DNA from: Clostridia bacterium
GTDB taxonomy: Bacteria > Bacillota > Clostridia > UBA1381 > UBA9506
Reading direction: 5' to 3'
Assembly: GCA_017399695.1 (NCBI GenBank)
Contig: JAFQBK010000012.1
Span: 1-64,000, forward strand
Length of the DNA: 64,000 nucleotides
Below are positions 15,985-25,253 of this stretch, one piece after another. A program made the translations under genes and the position numbers. The notes below the pieces were generated by a model. It was not told where the DNA came from, made no database searches, and saw only the letters and a program-made list of their open reading frames with translations. The number at the start of each line of letters is the position of its first letter. The first letter of the stretch is position 1.

Positions 15985-18075
15985 ATGGCTAGCAATTTAG
16001 TAATCGTGGAGTCGCCTGCCAAGGCGAAAACCATTAAGCAATATCTCGGAAAATCGTATAACGTAATCGCATCGATGGGTCATGTCAGAGACCTGCCGAA
16101 AAGTCAGATGGGTGTAGATATCGAAAAGCATTTTGAGCCAAAATACATTACCATTCGCGGCAAAGGTGATTTGATTGCCAAGCTGAAAAAAGAAGCAAAA
16201 ACGGCAAAAAAAGTGTATCTCGCAACCGACCCTGACCGTGAGGGTGAGGCAATCAGTTGGCATTTAGCCCAGCTCCTTGAGATTGATGAAAAATCTCCCT
16301 GCCGGATTGCCTTTAATGAAATTACCAAATCGGCGGTTCAGACTGCTGTCAAAGATCCGCGCCCGATTAATCTTGATTTGGTTGATGCACAGCAGGCACG
16401 CCGTGTGCTTGACCGCGTGGTTGGTTATAAAATCAGCCCTCTGCTTTGGAAAAAAGTAAAGAAGGGCTTGAGCGCCGGTCGTGTGCAGTCGGTAACGACC
16501 CGTTTGATTGTTGACCGCGAACGCGAAATCGAAGCCTTCGTTCCGGAAGAATTCTGGAATCTGGATGCGATTCTTTCCAAGCAGTCCAAAAAGGAAGAAT
16601 TCACGGCAAGCTTCTACGGCAAAAATGGAAAGAAGCAAAAGCTTGCCACAAAAGAAAATGTGGAGCGCATCATCGCTGACATCAGCGGAAAAGATTTTAT
16701 CGTAAAAGACGTTACTGTCGGAGAGAAAAAACGCTACCCCGCGCCGCCGTTTACCACCAGTACCCTCCAGCAGGAGGCATCCCGTAAGCTGAACTTCACC
16801 GCCGCACGCACGATGATGGCGGCACAGCAGTTATACGAAGGTGTCGCTGTAGAGGGACATGGCACAGTTGGTTTGATTACCTATATGAGAACGGATTCCA
16901 TGCGTATTTCACAGGATGCACTTAAAGATGCGCGTGACTATATCGGAACGAAATACGGAAGCACTTTCCTGCCGCAATCTGCGCGCGTTTACAAGTCAAA
17001 GAGCAATGCGCAGGATGCACACGAAGCCATCCGTCCGACCTATGTCGCATTAACGCCGCAGGAGATTAAGTCCTCTTTGACCGGTGATATGTATAAGCTT
17101 TACAAGCTGATTTGGGAGCGATTTATTGCCTGCCAGATGCAGAATGCAGTTTATGACACAGTAAATGCCGACATCACTGCAGGAGATTATCTGTTTAAGG
17201 CAAGCGGCTCCAAGCTGAAATTCAAAGGGTTTATGGCTCTTTATGTCGAGGGCAGCGATGATGAGGCGGAAGTAAAGGATAAGATGCTTCCCGAGCTCTC
17301 TATAGGTGACAAGTTAGACCTGAAAAAGCTCGCACATGAACAGCACTTTACCCAACCGCCGCCGCGCTATACGGAAGCAACACTGGTAAAGGCACTCGAA
17401 GAAAAGGGAATCGGACGTCCGAGTACCTATGCTCCCACCATCACAACCATCACCGCACGTGGCTATGTAGCACGCGATAAAAAGCAATTAAAGCCCACCG
17501 AGCTCGGCAGTGTGGTTACCGATATTATGACGCAATATTTTACCGATATTGTCGGGGTTGAGTTTACGGCAAATATGGAAAAACAGTTAGACTCCATCGA
17601 AGACGGTGCTCTCCCGTGGCAAGACCTGATGGAAAGCTTCTATCAGCCGTTTGCTAAAACCTTAAAGGTGGCAGAGGATGAAATCGGAAAAATCAAGATT
17701 GAGGATGAGGTTTCCGATGTTCCTTGTGACAAATGTGGTCGTATGATGGTTTATAAAATGGGACGCTTCGGCAAGTTCCTTGCCTGCCCCGGTTTTCCGG
17801 AATGCCGCAATGCGAAACCGATTATCAAGGAAAGTGGTGCACTTTGCCCCTTATGCGGTGGTAAGATTTTAGAGAAAAAATCTAAGCGCGGCAAGCTCTA
17901 CTACGGTTGTGAGCACAATCCGTCCTGCTCCTTTATGTCCTGGGATGAACCGGAAACAAAGGAAAAATGTCCGAAATGCGGCGGACTGCTCTTAAAGCGA
18001 AAAAGCCGCAAGGGAACGACCCTTGTTTGCTGGAAAGAAGATTGTGGTTTTGAAAAGGAACCGAAAAAGAAATAA
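15985..18075 (+). CDS. topA: DNA topoisomerase I
   Basis: Type IA topoisomerase that relaxes negative supercoils behind polymerases. The 696-residue protein opens with the Toprim motif VIVESPAKAKTI and carries the acidic DPDREGEAISWHL motif near residue 85. The catalytic Tyr lies in GLITYMRTDSMRIS at about residue 300. Three C-terminal zinc ribbons are visible: CDKCG...CPGFPEC, CPLCG...CEHNPSC and CPKCG...CWKEDC. A lysine-rich tail ends the protein. It forms an operon with dprA and ends at the terminator 18083-18118. Confidence 0.97.
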   Translation: MASNLVIVESPAKAKTIKQYLGKSYNVIASMGHVRDLPKSQMGVDIEKHFEPKYITIRGKGDLIAKLKKEAKTAKKVYLATDPDREGEAISWHLAQLLEIDEKSPCRIAFNEITKSAVQTAVKDPRPINLDLVDAQQARRVLDRVVGYKISPLLWKKVKKGLSAGRVQSVTTRLIVDREREIEAFVPEEFWNLDAILSKQSKKEEFTASFYGKNGKKQKLATKENVERIIADISGKDFIVKDVTVGEKKRYPAPPFTTSTLQQEASRKLNFTAARTMMAAQQLYEGVAVEGHGTVGLITYMRTDSMRISQDALKDARDYIGTKYGSTFLPQSARVYKSKSNAQDAHEAIRPTYVALTPQEIKSSLTGDMYKLYKLIWERFIACQMQNAVYDTVNADITAGDYLFKASGSKLKFKGFMALYVEGSDDEAEVKDKMLPELSIGDKLDLKKLAHEQHFTQPPPRYTEATLVKALEEKGIGRPSTYAPTITTITARGYVARDKKQLKPTELGSVVTDIMTQYFTDIVGVEFTANMEKQLDSIEDGALPWQDLMESFYQPFAKTLKVAEDEIGKIKIEDEVSDVPCDKCGRMMVYKMGRFGKFLACPGFPECRNAKPIIKESGALCPLCGGKILEKKSKRGKLYYGCEHNPSCSFMSWDEPETKEKCPKCGGLLLKRKSRKGTTLVCWKEDCGFEKEPKKK

Positions 18076-18082
18076 AATAAAG

Positions 18083-18118
18083 CGACTGCGAAGGACTCCC
18101 TTTGCAGTCGTTTTATTT
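18083..18118 (+). terminator. Terminator of topA
   Basis: CGACTGCGAAGG pairs with CCTTTGCAGTCG (one wobble) and is followed by TTTTATTTT, 8 bases after the topA stop. Confidence 0.88.
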
Positions 18119-18134
18119 TGCTAAAATTCCAAAA

Positions 18135-18168
18135 GCAAAAAGCCGAAGAGTTACTCCTCTTCGGCTTT
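18135..18168 (-). terminator. Terminator of ftsZ and the dcw cluster
   Basis: On the minus strand AAAGCCGAAGAG pairs perfectly with CTCTTCGGCTTT and leads into TTTTTGCTTTT. It sits about 40 bases past the ftsZ stop and is convergent with the topA terminator. Confidence 0.88.
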
Positions 18169-18209
18169 CATTTATATCTTGTGTAAGTTCATCTTATGTA
18201 AGAAATGGA

Positions 18210-19373
18210 TTAGTCCATTCTTCTGCCCTGGCTCAAAAACGGCGGTACATCAATTGCATCCTGACCATTTTCTTTTGCAGCTTCACGCTGTGCGCCAAAG
18301 GCCGGGCGACCTGCGCCAAATGCCGGACGGCTTGCGCCAGCCTGAGCGGTGCCTCGGAAAATCGGATTGTTTGCAAACGGGTTGCCTAAACCATTAGCGG
18401 AGCCAATTGCACGCAACGGAGCATCCTCAAAACCCGTAGCAATAACAGTAATAACAATCTCATCGTTAAGAGTCTCATCAAGAGCTGCACCAAAGATGAT
18501 GTTTGCGTTCGGATCAGCAGCCTCGTTAACAAATTCAGCAGCATTGTTGATTTCAAACATACCAAGGTCAGAACCGCCGGTGATGTTAATGAGCACGCCG
18601 CGAGCACCTTCGATAGAGGTCTCGAGTAGCGGGCTCTGAATTGCCATACGAACAGCATCCTCTGCGCGGTTTTCTCCGCTTGCACGGCCAACACCCATAT
18701 GAGCAATACCGGTATCCTTCATAATAGCAACAACGTCAGCAAAGTCCAAGTTAATGTAACCCTGACCGGAAATCAAATTAGAAATACCCTGTACACCCTG
18801 ACGAAGAACATCGTCAGCCATCTTAAATGCGTCAACAAAGGTTGTATGCTGATTGGAAATCTGAAGCAGTCTGTCATTCGGAACAGTAATCAAAGAGTCA
18901 ACATGGCTCTTTAATTCTGCAATACCCTCTTCTGCACGAACCATTCTCTGACGGCCCTCAAAAGCAAACGGCTTGGTTACGATACCAACGGTCAAAATTC
19001 CCATTTCCTTTGCAATGCTTGCAACAACAGGAGCCGCACCGGTACCGGTACCGCCACCCATACCGCCGGTTACAAATACCATATCTGCACCGGACAGAGC
19101 CTGCGTAATTTCATCGCGACTTTCTTCTGCAGCTTTTGCGCCGATTTCCGGGTTCGCACCTGCACCCAAGCCCTTGGTCAGCTTGTCACCAATCTGAATC
19201 TTCTGCGAAGCCTGCGAAGACATCAGTGCCTGCTTGTCCGTGTTAACCGAAATAAAGTCTACACCCTTTAAGCCAAAATCAATCATGCGGTTTACCGCAT
19301 TGTTTCCGCCGCCACCTACACCTACTACTTTAATTTGTGCGACGTTTGCATTTTCAGTGTCAAATTCAAACAC
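18210..19373 (-). CDS. ftsZ: Cell division protein FtsZ
   Basis: FtsZ is the tubulin-like GTPase whose filaments form the division ring. The GTP-binding signature [14 protein letters not shown] lies near residue 105, with [11 protein letters not shown] at the N terminus. [13 protein letters not shown] and the C-terminal core are intact. A short linker rich in Ala, Gly and Phe leads to the conserved tip [11 protein letters not shown] that binds partner proteins. I choose the GTG at 19373 because GAGGAG lies 7 bases ahead of it; an ATG 30 bases upstream lacks a site. It has its own promoter and follows sbp. No ftsA is present nearby, and no spoIIGA-sigE-sigG follows. Confidence 0.97.
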   Translation of the reverse strand: MFEFDTENANVAQIKVVGVGGGGNNAVNRMIDFGLKGVDFISVNTDKQALMSSQASQKIQIGDKLTKGLGAGANPEIGAKAAEESRDEITQALSGADMVFVTGGMGGGTGTGAAPVVASIAKEMGILTVGIVTKPFAFEGRQRMVRAEEGIAELKSHVDSLITVPNDRLLQISNQHTTFVDAFKMADDVLRQGVQGISNLISGQGYINLDFADVVAIMKDTGIAHMGVGRASGENRAEDAVRMAIQSPLLETSIEGARGVLINITGGSDLGMFEINNAAEFVNEAADPNANIIFGAALDETLNDEIVITVIATGFEDAPLRAIGSANGLGNPFANNPIFRGTAQAGASRPAFGAGRPAFGAQREAAKENGQDAIDVPPFLSQGRRMD

Positions 19374-19435
19374 CCTAACTCCTCCTCTTTCGTATATAAA
19401 CAAAATTTTAATATCGACTGAATTCTCCAGTTACC

Positions 19436-19465
19436 ATTATAACATATTACAATTAGGTTACACAA
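19436..19465 (-). promoter_or_regulatory. Promoter of ftsZ
   Basis: TTGTGT (19460-19465) and an extended -10 TGTTATAAT (TATAAT at 19436-19441) lie 18 bases apart on the minus strand. They are in the 174-base AT-rich gap between sbp and ftsZ, suggesting independent ftsZ dosage. Confidence 0.78.
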
Positions 19466-19547
19466 GTGTAAATTTTCAATTACATGAAATTTTTTTGCAA
19501 AATTCACATTTCTTTCACAAAAGATGGTATTTATTCCCATTTTATGG

Positions 19548-19895
19548 TTATTTTTTCAATTTTTCTCTCCATAAATCAATGTAGTAGCGTCTAATTATGG
19601 AAAAATTTGTAAAAAGTCGCGTACCAAAAACGATGAGCGCAACCAAATATAAATCCACATCCAGTTTTTTGCCAATAAAAGTAAGCAATGCGGCAAGGAT
19701 AGAATTTCCAATGAACCCCGACAGAAAAACCTGCATATTAAATGTCTTTTTGGATATGGAAGATAATCCTCCAAAAACGGAGTCAATAGACGCTAAAATA
19801 ATAATGGCAATATACGGGCTTGCCTGCATCGGCACATGCCACGGACCAATTAAGCCGACAAGAATGCCCACCAATATAAAAATCAACACAATCAT
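19548..19895 (-). CDS. sbp: Small basic protein Sbp (DUF1290)
   Basis: A 115-residue membrane protein with three or four hydrophobic segments and a basic C terminus (RRYYIDLWREKLKK). It matches the small basic protein family that sits just ahead of ftsA/ftsZ in Bacillus and Clostridia. The conserved ASIDSVFGGLSS stretch is present at about residues 36-47. Its biochemical role is unknown. The ATG overlaps the stop of the DUF881 gene by 4 bases (ATGA), so translation is probably coupled. Confidence 0.88.
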   Translation of the reverse strand: MIVLIFILVGILVGLIGPWHVPMQASPYIAIIILASIDSVFGGLSSISKKTFNMQVFLSGFIGNSILAALLTFIGKKLDVDLYLVALIVFGTRLFTNFSIIRRYYIDLWREKLKK

Positions 19896-20623
19896 TGCGC
19901 ACCCTCCTTCTCCGCTTCTACTGCCGTAGCGCTTCTAAAATTAAGGGTTCCGCTGTATTTTGGAATCAAAAGCTCCTCTGATTTTGCAATATCAATCTCA
20001 AAGCCCCACACGCGCAGTCCGTCAATCACACCGCCGTTTAGGTTGAGAGCCGCCTCTAATTGTTCCGGCTTTCCAATGGCGGAAATCTGATAGGGCGGAG
20101 CCATTTTTGTGTCATTTACGAGCACTGTCGGCCCTACACAACGCACTGCACTGGTACTGATAATACGAGAATCGTTAATTGCAATCGCCTCGGCACCCGC
20201 CGCAGAAAGCTCATTGATCACGCGGCGAAGGTCCTCATCGTGAATCAAAGTACTGTTGACCTCAATGCCGCTGCCATTCGTTCGGTTTTTCGCGTCATCT
20301 AAAGTAACAACCACACCCGGACCCTTGACATCCACGAGTCCTGCCAGGATTTCCGCGCGATTTAACTGTTCTTCCATAAACGCAAGGCCCGACTCACTGC
20401 GGTACTGCGCAATACTTGCCTCATATTCGGTAATCTGCGTTTTCAGTTTCTCATTTTCTTCCTGTTGCTTACCCAGCTCCGAAAGCAAATCCTCCATACG
20501 CTGATTGCTTTGATTTACCGCCGCATTGTTGATTGTCACGCTGCGGAACTGTATGGTAATTAAAAACGCCAGTATCATAAAAACGATACCCAAACTAATT
20601 TGCGCTTTATAATTCTTTTTCAA
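19892..20623 (-). CDS. DUF881 family protein (YlxW/YlxX-like)
   Basis: A membrane-anchored extracytoplasmic protein of about 243 residues. It has one transmembrane helix near the N terminus (QISLGIVFMILAFLITI), a coiled coil at about residues 35-85, then the conserved DUF881 domain with GPGVVVTLDDAK and EAIAINDSRI. The family sits between divIB and ftsZ in many Firmicutes and is thought to assist division, without a known activity. I prefer a TTG start at 20623 because GAGGTG lies 7 bases ahead; a GTG at 20638 overlaps that site. The alternative adds five residues. Confidence 0.85.
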   Translation of the reverse strand: MKKNYKAQISLGIVFMILAFLITIQFRSVTINNAAVNQSNQRMEDLLSELGKQQEENEKLKTQITEYEASIAQYRSESGLAFMEEQLNRAEILAGLVDVKGPGVVVTLDDAKNRTNGSGIEVNSTLIHDEDLRRVINELSAAGAEAIAINDSRIISTSAVRCVGPTVLVNDTKMAPPYQISAIGKPEQLEAALNLNGGVIDGLRVWGFEIDIAKSEELLIPKYSGTLNFRSATAVEAEKEGAQ

Positions 20624-20637
20624 CCAAAAGCACCTCA

Positions 20638-21510
20638 CTATTCCTGTGCATTTTCCTCTTCTTCTACTTCTGTATTTTCCTCGGTTGTTTCAGCGTTTTC
20701 CTTCTCTTCCCCTTGCTCGCCCGACGGTTCTTCTTCAGGCTGTATTTCCGGCTCCGGTTTCGGCTCCTCTTTTCCCGTAAACACCTTGGACGGATTGGTC
20801 AGGTCAATATAGGTTCCCTCCGAACGATCTACCTGCGGAAGAACGATATCCAGCATCTGCATTTTTCGTTCCATATCCTCAAACTTCGCAAAATTGACGC
20901 GGTAGCCGTCCTGATAAGTGACCCAGATATTCGTAATATCAGAAAAATCCATACTGCGGATTTGGGGAAGATGTTCTTTCTTTTTTAAATAGTCGATACA
21001 GTTTAGTATTATATCAAATTTTACGTCATCTTGTACAGTTATTTTTTCAGAAATTTTTTCCTCTGTAATATCTGCCCCATAAACGACGGGAAGACCCCAT
21101 CCGCTGTGGTCTGAAATCTCTTCTAAAACCTTTGCCTTGCCATCTGTTAAAAGATAACCCGTCATGTACGGAAACACGAGCTCGGCGCTGCATTCTGTCA
21201 CATGGATTTCGAGCGCAGAAGGAAGGTTTCTTTTGATTTCTATGGTGTCAAGATACGCCAGCGGTCGCAAGGTATCTGCTATTTTTCCTTGATTAATTTT
21301 GAAAATATTAGTGCCTTCCAAATAGGCAACCCGTTCATATATTTCTTCTGTAGAAACCATTGCGTTACCATGCATTGAAATATTGGTAATATTAAAAATG
21401 GGTGAAAACAGGCAAAAGCATAGAAGTCCTGTCGCCAGTAGTAAGCAAAGGACTGCTATGCCTCTTATTTTATTGAATTTGTATCTTTTTTTCTTTTGTG
21501 TTTTCGCCAT
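20638..21510 (-). CDS. divIB: Cell division protein DivIB/FtsQ
   Basis: A bitopic divisome protein that with FtsL and DivIC bridges the Z ring and septal wall synthesis. The 290-residue sequence has a basic cytoplasmic tail, one membrane helix (about residues 14-36), then the POTRA domain beginning FNITNISMHGNAMVSTEEIY. The FtsQ beta domain follows. The last 45 residues are very acidic (mostly Glu with Pro) and are likely disordered outside the membrane. It lies 23 bases after murA, a common order in Firmicutes. Confidence 0.9.
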   Translation of the reverse strand: MAKTQKKKRYKFNKIRGIAVLCLLLATGLLCFCLFSPIFNITNISMHGNAMVSTEEIYERVAYLEGTNIFKINQGKIADTLRPLAYLDTIEIKRNLPSALEIHVTECSAELVFPYMTGYLLTDGKAKVLEEISDHSGWGLPVVYGADITEEKISEKITVQDDVKFDIILNCIDYLKKKEHLPQIRSMDFSDITNIWVTYQDGYRVNFAKFEDMERKMQMLDIVLPQVDRSEGTYIDLTNPSKVFTGKEEPKPEPEIQPEEEPSGEQGEEKENAETTEENTEVEEEENAQE

Positions 21511-21533
21511 TTCCCTGCCTCCCCCAACTGAAG

Positions 21534-22793
21534 TCAGTATTCTACTCTCTTTATTTTCGCCCCTAATTGTTCAAACGCCTCCACGAGATGAGCATATCCT
21601 CTGTCGATATAACACGGGTTTTCAACCTCGGTGACGCCCTCGGCACAAAGTCCTGCAATCACGAGTGCCGCGCCGCCACGCAGGTCTTTTGCGCTTACGG
21701 TCGCGCCGGACAGTTTTTTGACACCCTGCACAATCGCAATCCGTCCATCGACAGTTATGTCAGCGCCCATACGCACCAGTTCTTCCGCCGGTTTAAATCG
21801 GCTTTCAAAAATTGTTTCCTTTATAATAGAGGTTCCGTCTGCCACCGCCAGCATCGCCAAAAACAAAGACTGTGCATCGGTGGGAAATCCCGGATACGGC
21901 ATCGTCGTAATTTCTCTTACCGCCTGGAGCCTTTCCGGAGCACAAAGCGAAACCCAATCTTCGCCCGAAGAAATTTCACAGCCACTTTCACGCAAAACGG
22001 AAAGCGTTGCCGATAAATGTTCGGGGACAACCTTTCGTATTTCCACTCTTCCGCCACTTGCTGCTGCACCACATAAATAGGTTGCCGCTACAATTCGGTC
22101 AGGCATCACGGTATATTCTGCCGCGTAAAGCTCTTTTACTCCATCAATCGTAATCTGCGAGCTTCCCGCGCCTGAAATCTTTGCACCCATACGGTTCAAA
22201 AAGTTTTGTAAATCTAAAATTTCCGGTTCTTTTGCCACGTTTTCAATCACCGTTCTTCCCTCGGTCAGGCAAGCGGCAAGCATAATATTTTCCGTTGCTC
22301 CCACGCTGGGGAAAGAAAGATGAATGTTTGCGCCACGCATCTGCGAGCCGTTACAAATGATATAGCCGTGACTTTCGCGGATGGACGCGCCCAATTCACG
22401 CAGTGCTTTTATATGCAAATCAATCGGCCTCGGACCCAGCTCACAGCCTCCCGGCGCTGATATCTTCGCCCGCTTGTTGCGCGCTAGGATTGCGCCCATA
22501 AACACAATGGATGAACGAAGCTCCCGCATCAGTTTTTCGGGGATATGATTTCCCAAATGGCCCCGGGTATCCACTATGAGTGTATCATCCTCGCGCGTGA
22601 CTTTTGCACCGAGATAGCGAAGCATCTCTACAGTGATGCTCACATCCTTTAATTTAGGACAATTATGTATGACATGAACACCCTCACTCAAAACTGTTGC
22701 CGCCAGGATTGGCAACACGGCATTTTTCGCGCCGTGCACATCCACTGCACCGGCAAGTGGTGTGCCTCCCTCTATCAGTATCCTGCTCATCAT
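21534..22793 (-). CDS. murA: UDP-N-acetylglucosamine 1-carboxyvinyltransferase MurA
   Basis: MurA transfers enolpyruvate from PEP to UDP-GlcNAc, the first committed step of peptidoglycan synthesis. The catalytic Cys is in APGGCELGPRP at residue 117, so the enzyme should be fosfomycin-sensitive in principle. HGAKNAVLPIL near residue 22 binds substrate. The protein has about 419 residues from the ATG at 22793; GGAGGTG lies 4 bases before it and a second ATG follows directly. An in-frame upstream ATG at 22889 is unlikely. It is part of the dcw cluster after murG. Confidence 0.96.
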   Translation of the reverse strand: MMSRILIEGGTPLAGAVDVHGAKNAVLPILAATVLSEGVHVIHNCPKLKDVSITVEMLRYLGAKVTREDDTLIVDTRGHLGNHIPEKLMRELRSSIVFMGAILARNKRAKISAPGGCELGPRPIDLHIKALRELGASIRESHGYIICNGSQMRGANIHLSFPSVGATENIMLAACLTEGRTVIENVAKEPEILDLQNFLNRMGAKISGAGSSQITIDGVKELYAAEYTVMPDRIVAATYLCGAAASGGRVEIRKVVPEHLSATLSVLRESGCEISSGEDWVSLCAPERLQAVREITTMPYPGFPTDAQSLFLAMLAVADGTSIIKETIFESRFKPAEELVRMGADITVDGRIAIVQGVKKLSGATVSAKDLRGGAALVIAGLCAEGVTEVENPCYIDRGYAHLVEAFEQLGAKIKRVEY

Positions 22794-22899
22794 ACTGCAC
22801 CTCCGGATATTGTCATTTACATCATCATACAATATCATTCTATGCAGTATGCTCTGTTTGGTTACTTTAGCCGAAAGAGAGCAATCCAAACTCTGATTT

Positions 22900-24021
22900 T
22901 CAGAGGCGGATTTCCGCTTTCGACTTAATCAGCTCGCACACACGCGCTGCAATACGCTTCGCTCCGTCTGTAATGCCGAGTTTCTTTGCGTTTTTGCTCA
23001 TTTCTTCTCTTTTTTGCTCGTCAGAAAGCAAACCATCGATTTCCTTTTTTAATTTTTCTGCACTGAGTTCTGATTCCGGAATCAAAACTGCTGCACCAGC
23101 AGAAGCTAAACTCTTCGCATTATAGGTCTGATGGTCATGTGCCACATTCGGCGACGGAATTAAAATGGACGGTCTGCCAAGAGCCGTAAGCTCACCAATG
23201 GTGAGTGCGCCTGCGCGGGCAATCACAACATCTGCCGCCGGCAGAACTTCTTCCATATTATAAATGTAGGGTTCAACACGGATCGAATCGGAAAGCTTTT
23301 CCTTGTCTACCTGCCCCATAAATTCATCATAATAACGCTTGCCCGTTGCCGCAAGAACCTGCACTTTGGACGCATCAACGGAATTGATATACTCTGCCAC
23401 TGCCTGATTGACTGCACGTGCACCCAGGCTTCCGCCGAGTGCGACTACAAAGGGGCGCAAATCAAGTTCTAAGCGCGCTCTTGCCTCTTCATAGCTAATA
23501 TCAAGCATATTCTCACGCAGAGGGTTACCTGTGAGGAAACATTTTTCTGCGACTTTTGGCTTAAAATATTTCGTTGTGTCTGAAAAACTGATAGCAATCG
23601 CATCTACGATAGATGCGGTCAGCTTCACGGTAAAGCCCGGAATAACATTTTGCTCGTGAATGAGCGTGGGAATTCCCAGCTTATGCGCTGCCACCATCAC
23701 CGGCGCGCAAACATAGCCACTGGTTCCGATAACAATATCAGGCCCGAATTTGCGGATAATTTTTTTTGCATCCGAAACAGCCTTTATAAAGTGATATAAC
23801 ACCTTCACATTTTTGAAAGTAAGTTTTCTGATTAAGCCCTCGACGACCACGGTTTCCATCGGATAACCTGCCTTGGGAACAAGCGTGCTTTCCATACCTG
23901 TCGGAGTGCCTACAAACAGAATTTCTGCATTATGGTATTTTTCGAGATGTCCGGCAATAGCGAGTGCCGGATTGATATGCCCTGCCGTACCGCCACCGGA
24001 AATGATTGCCTTCAATTCCAT
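22900..24021 (-). CDS. murG: UDP-GlcNAc:undecaprenyl-pyrophosphoryl-MurNAc-pentapeptide GlcNAc transferase MurG
   Basis: MurG adds GlcNAc to lipid I to form lipid II on the inner face of the membrane. The Gly-rich loop ISGGGTAGHINPALA at the N terminus and the second Gly loop ALGGSLGARAVN near residue 185 are typical. RAGALTIGELTALGRPSILIPSPN near residue 260 binds the UDP-sugar. About 373 residues from the ATG at 24021. A GTG at 24039 is an alternative but has no ribosome binding site. It follows ftsW closely in the dcw cluster. Confidence 0.95.
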   Translation of the reverse strand: MELKAIISGGGTAGHINPALAIAGHLEKYHNAEILFVGTPTGMESTLVPKAGYPMETVVVEGLIRKLTFKNVKVLYHFIKAVSDAKKIIRKFGPDIVIGTSGYVCAPVMVAAHKLGIPTLIHEQNVIPGFTVKLTASIVDAIAISFSDTTKYFKPKVAEKCFLTGNPLRENMLDISYEEARARLELDLRPFVVALGGSLGARAVNQAVAEYINSVDASKVQVLAATGKRYYDEFMGQVDKEKLSDSIRVEPYIYNMEEVLPAADVVIARAGALTIGELTALGRPSILIPSPNVAHDHQTYNAKSLASAGAAVLIPESELSAEKLKKEIDGLLSDEQKREEMSKNAKKLGITDGAKRIAARVCELIKSKAEIRL

Positions 24022-24042
24022 CGCCCCATTTCTCTTCACAGA

Positions 24043-25224
24043 TTATATCGATGCTTGCTTTTTATGTTTGGATACATTCATTACGATTCCCATCGCCGCC
24101 ATTAAAAATACCAGCGAAGAACCGCCCGCACTGAAAAACGGAAGCGGAATACCGGTGGTAGGAATGGACGAGGTTACAACCGCGATATTAAGAACTGTCT
24201 GGATACCAACCAACGCCACCACACCGATAACCAAAAGACTGCCGAAGCTGTCCGGCGCATCCATTGCGATTCGGATGCCGCGGTATATCATATACCCAAA
24301 GAGTGCCAAAATTGCCACCGCACCGATGAGTCCCATTTCTTCACAGATAATAGAAAAAATAAAGTCGTTCTGTGGCTCGGATACATACATAAATTTCTGT
24401 CTGGAATTACCGAAGCCCACGCCGAACAAGCCGCCGGAACCGATTGCATAAAGTGACTGGATGATCTGCCAGCCATCACCCAAACGATCCTTAAAAGGGT
24501 CGGTAAAGGTAATCAGTCGCTGCAGGCGGTAAGGCTCAAAGATTGCCATCCATACGCCAACCGGGATGACCGGCAGAGCCGCAATCGCAAAGTAGCGCAC
24601 GCGCGCACCTGCAACCAGCATCATAACAACCGAAGTCAGACCGATGATGATACAAACACTAAAATGCGGTTCGAGCAAAAGAAGCACAACAAAAAAGCCG
24701 AGCACTGCCCAATAACGCACCAAATAACGAAACTCTTTAATTTTTCCTTTGATGGTAGACATCGAATATGCGAAGTAGATAATTAATCCGATTTTTGCAA
24801 GCTCCGACGGCTGAAAGCTGATGCTTCCAAAGCCAAGCCAGCGTTTCGCGCCCTTATTCGATATGCCGGCAACCAAGACCGCCAAAAGCAGGAGCACGCA
24901 AACAACAAGAATCGGAACGGCATATTTTTTATACTTATGATAATCAAATTTAGCAGTAACAATCATCGCTCCAACGCCGATGACCGCCCATAAAAACTGT
25001 TTTTGGATAAAGTAAAAGCCGTTACCGAACTGATAATATGCCGAAGGATAGCTCGCGGAAAAGACCATAATGAGGCCCAGCACCAAAAGCAGCATCACGC
25101 TGACCAAAAAGCCGAAATCCACCGTACCCATATGGGCACCGGTTGCCTGGCATACAGAATCGCGTGATCGTTTTTTAGGAACCGTTTTATCGGGCGCTTT
25201 TCTTTGCTTCTCTGTATGTGTCAC
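24043..25224 (-). CDS. ftsW: Septal peptidoglycan glycosyltransferase FtsW (SEDS family)
   Basis: A polytopic SEDS protein, expected to polymerise lipid II at the septum with its partner class B PBP encoded upstream. After a basic N-terminal region of about 35 residues come roughly ten membrane helices. SEDS landmarks include MVFSASYPSA, the KRWLGFGSISFQPSELAKI region and the C-terminal GIPLPFFSAGGSS. It has 393 residues and a GTG start with AGAGGTGA ahead. In many Firmicutes murD lies between mraY and this gene; here only 30 bases separate mraY and ftsW. Confidence 0.94.
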   Translation of the reverse strand: MTHTEKQRKAPDKTVPKKRSRDSVCQATGAHMGTVDFGFLVSVMLLLVLGLIMVFSASYPSAYYQFGNGFYFIQKQFLWAVIGVGAMIVTAKFDYHKYKKYAVPILVVCVLLLLAVLVAGISNKGAKRWLGFGSISFQPSELAKIGLIIYFAYSMSTIKGKIKEFRYLVRYWAVLGFFVVLLLLEPHFSVCIIIGLTSVVMMLVAGARVRYFAIAALPVIPVGVWMAIFEPYRLQRLITFTDPFKDRLGDGWQIIQSLYAIGSGGLFGVGFGNSRQKFMYVSEPQNDFIFSIICEEMGLIGAVAILALFGYMIYRGIRIAMDAPDSFGSLLVIGVVALVGIQTVLNIAVVTSSIPTTGIPLPFFSAGGSSLVFLMAAMGIVMNVSKHKKQASI

Positions 25225-25253
25225 GGTCTTTCACCTCTACCTTTCCTCTAAAA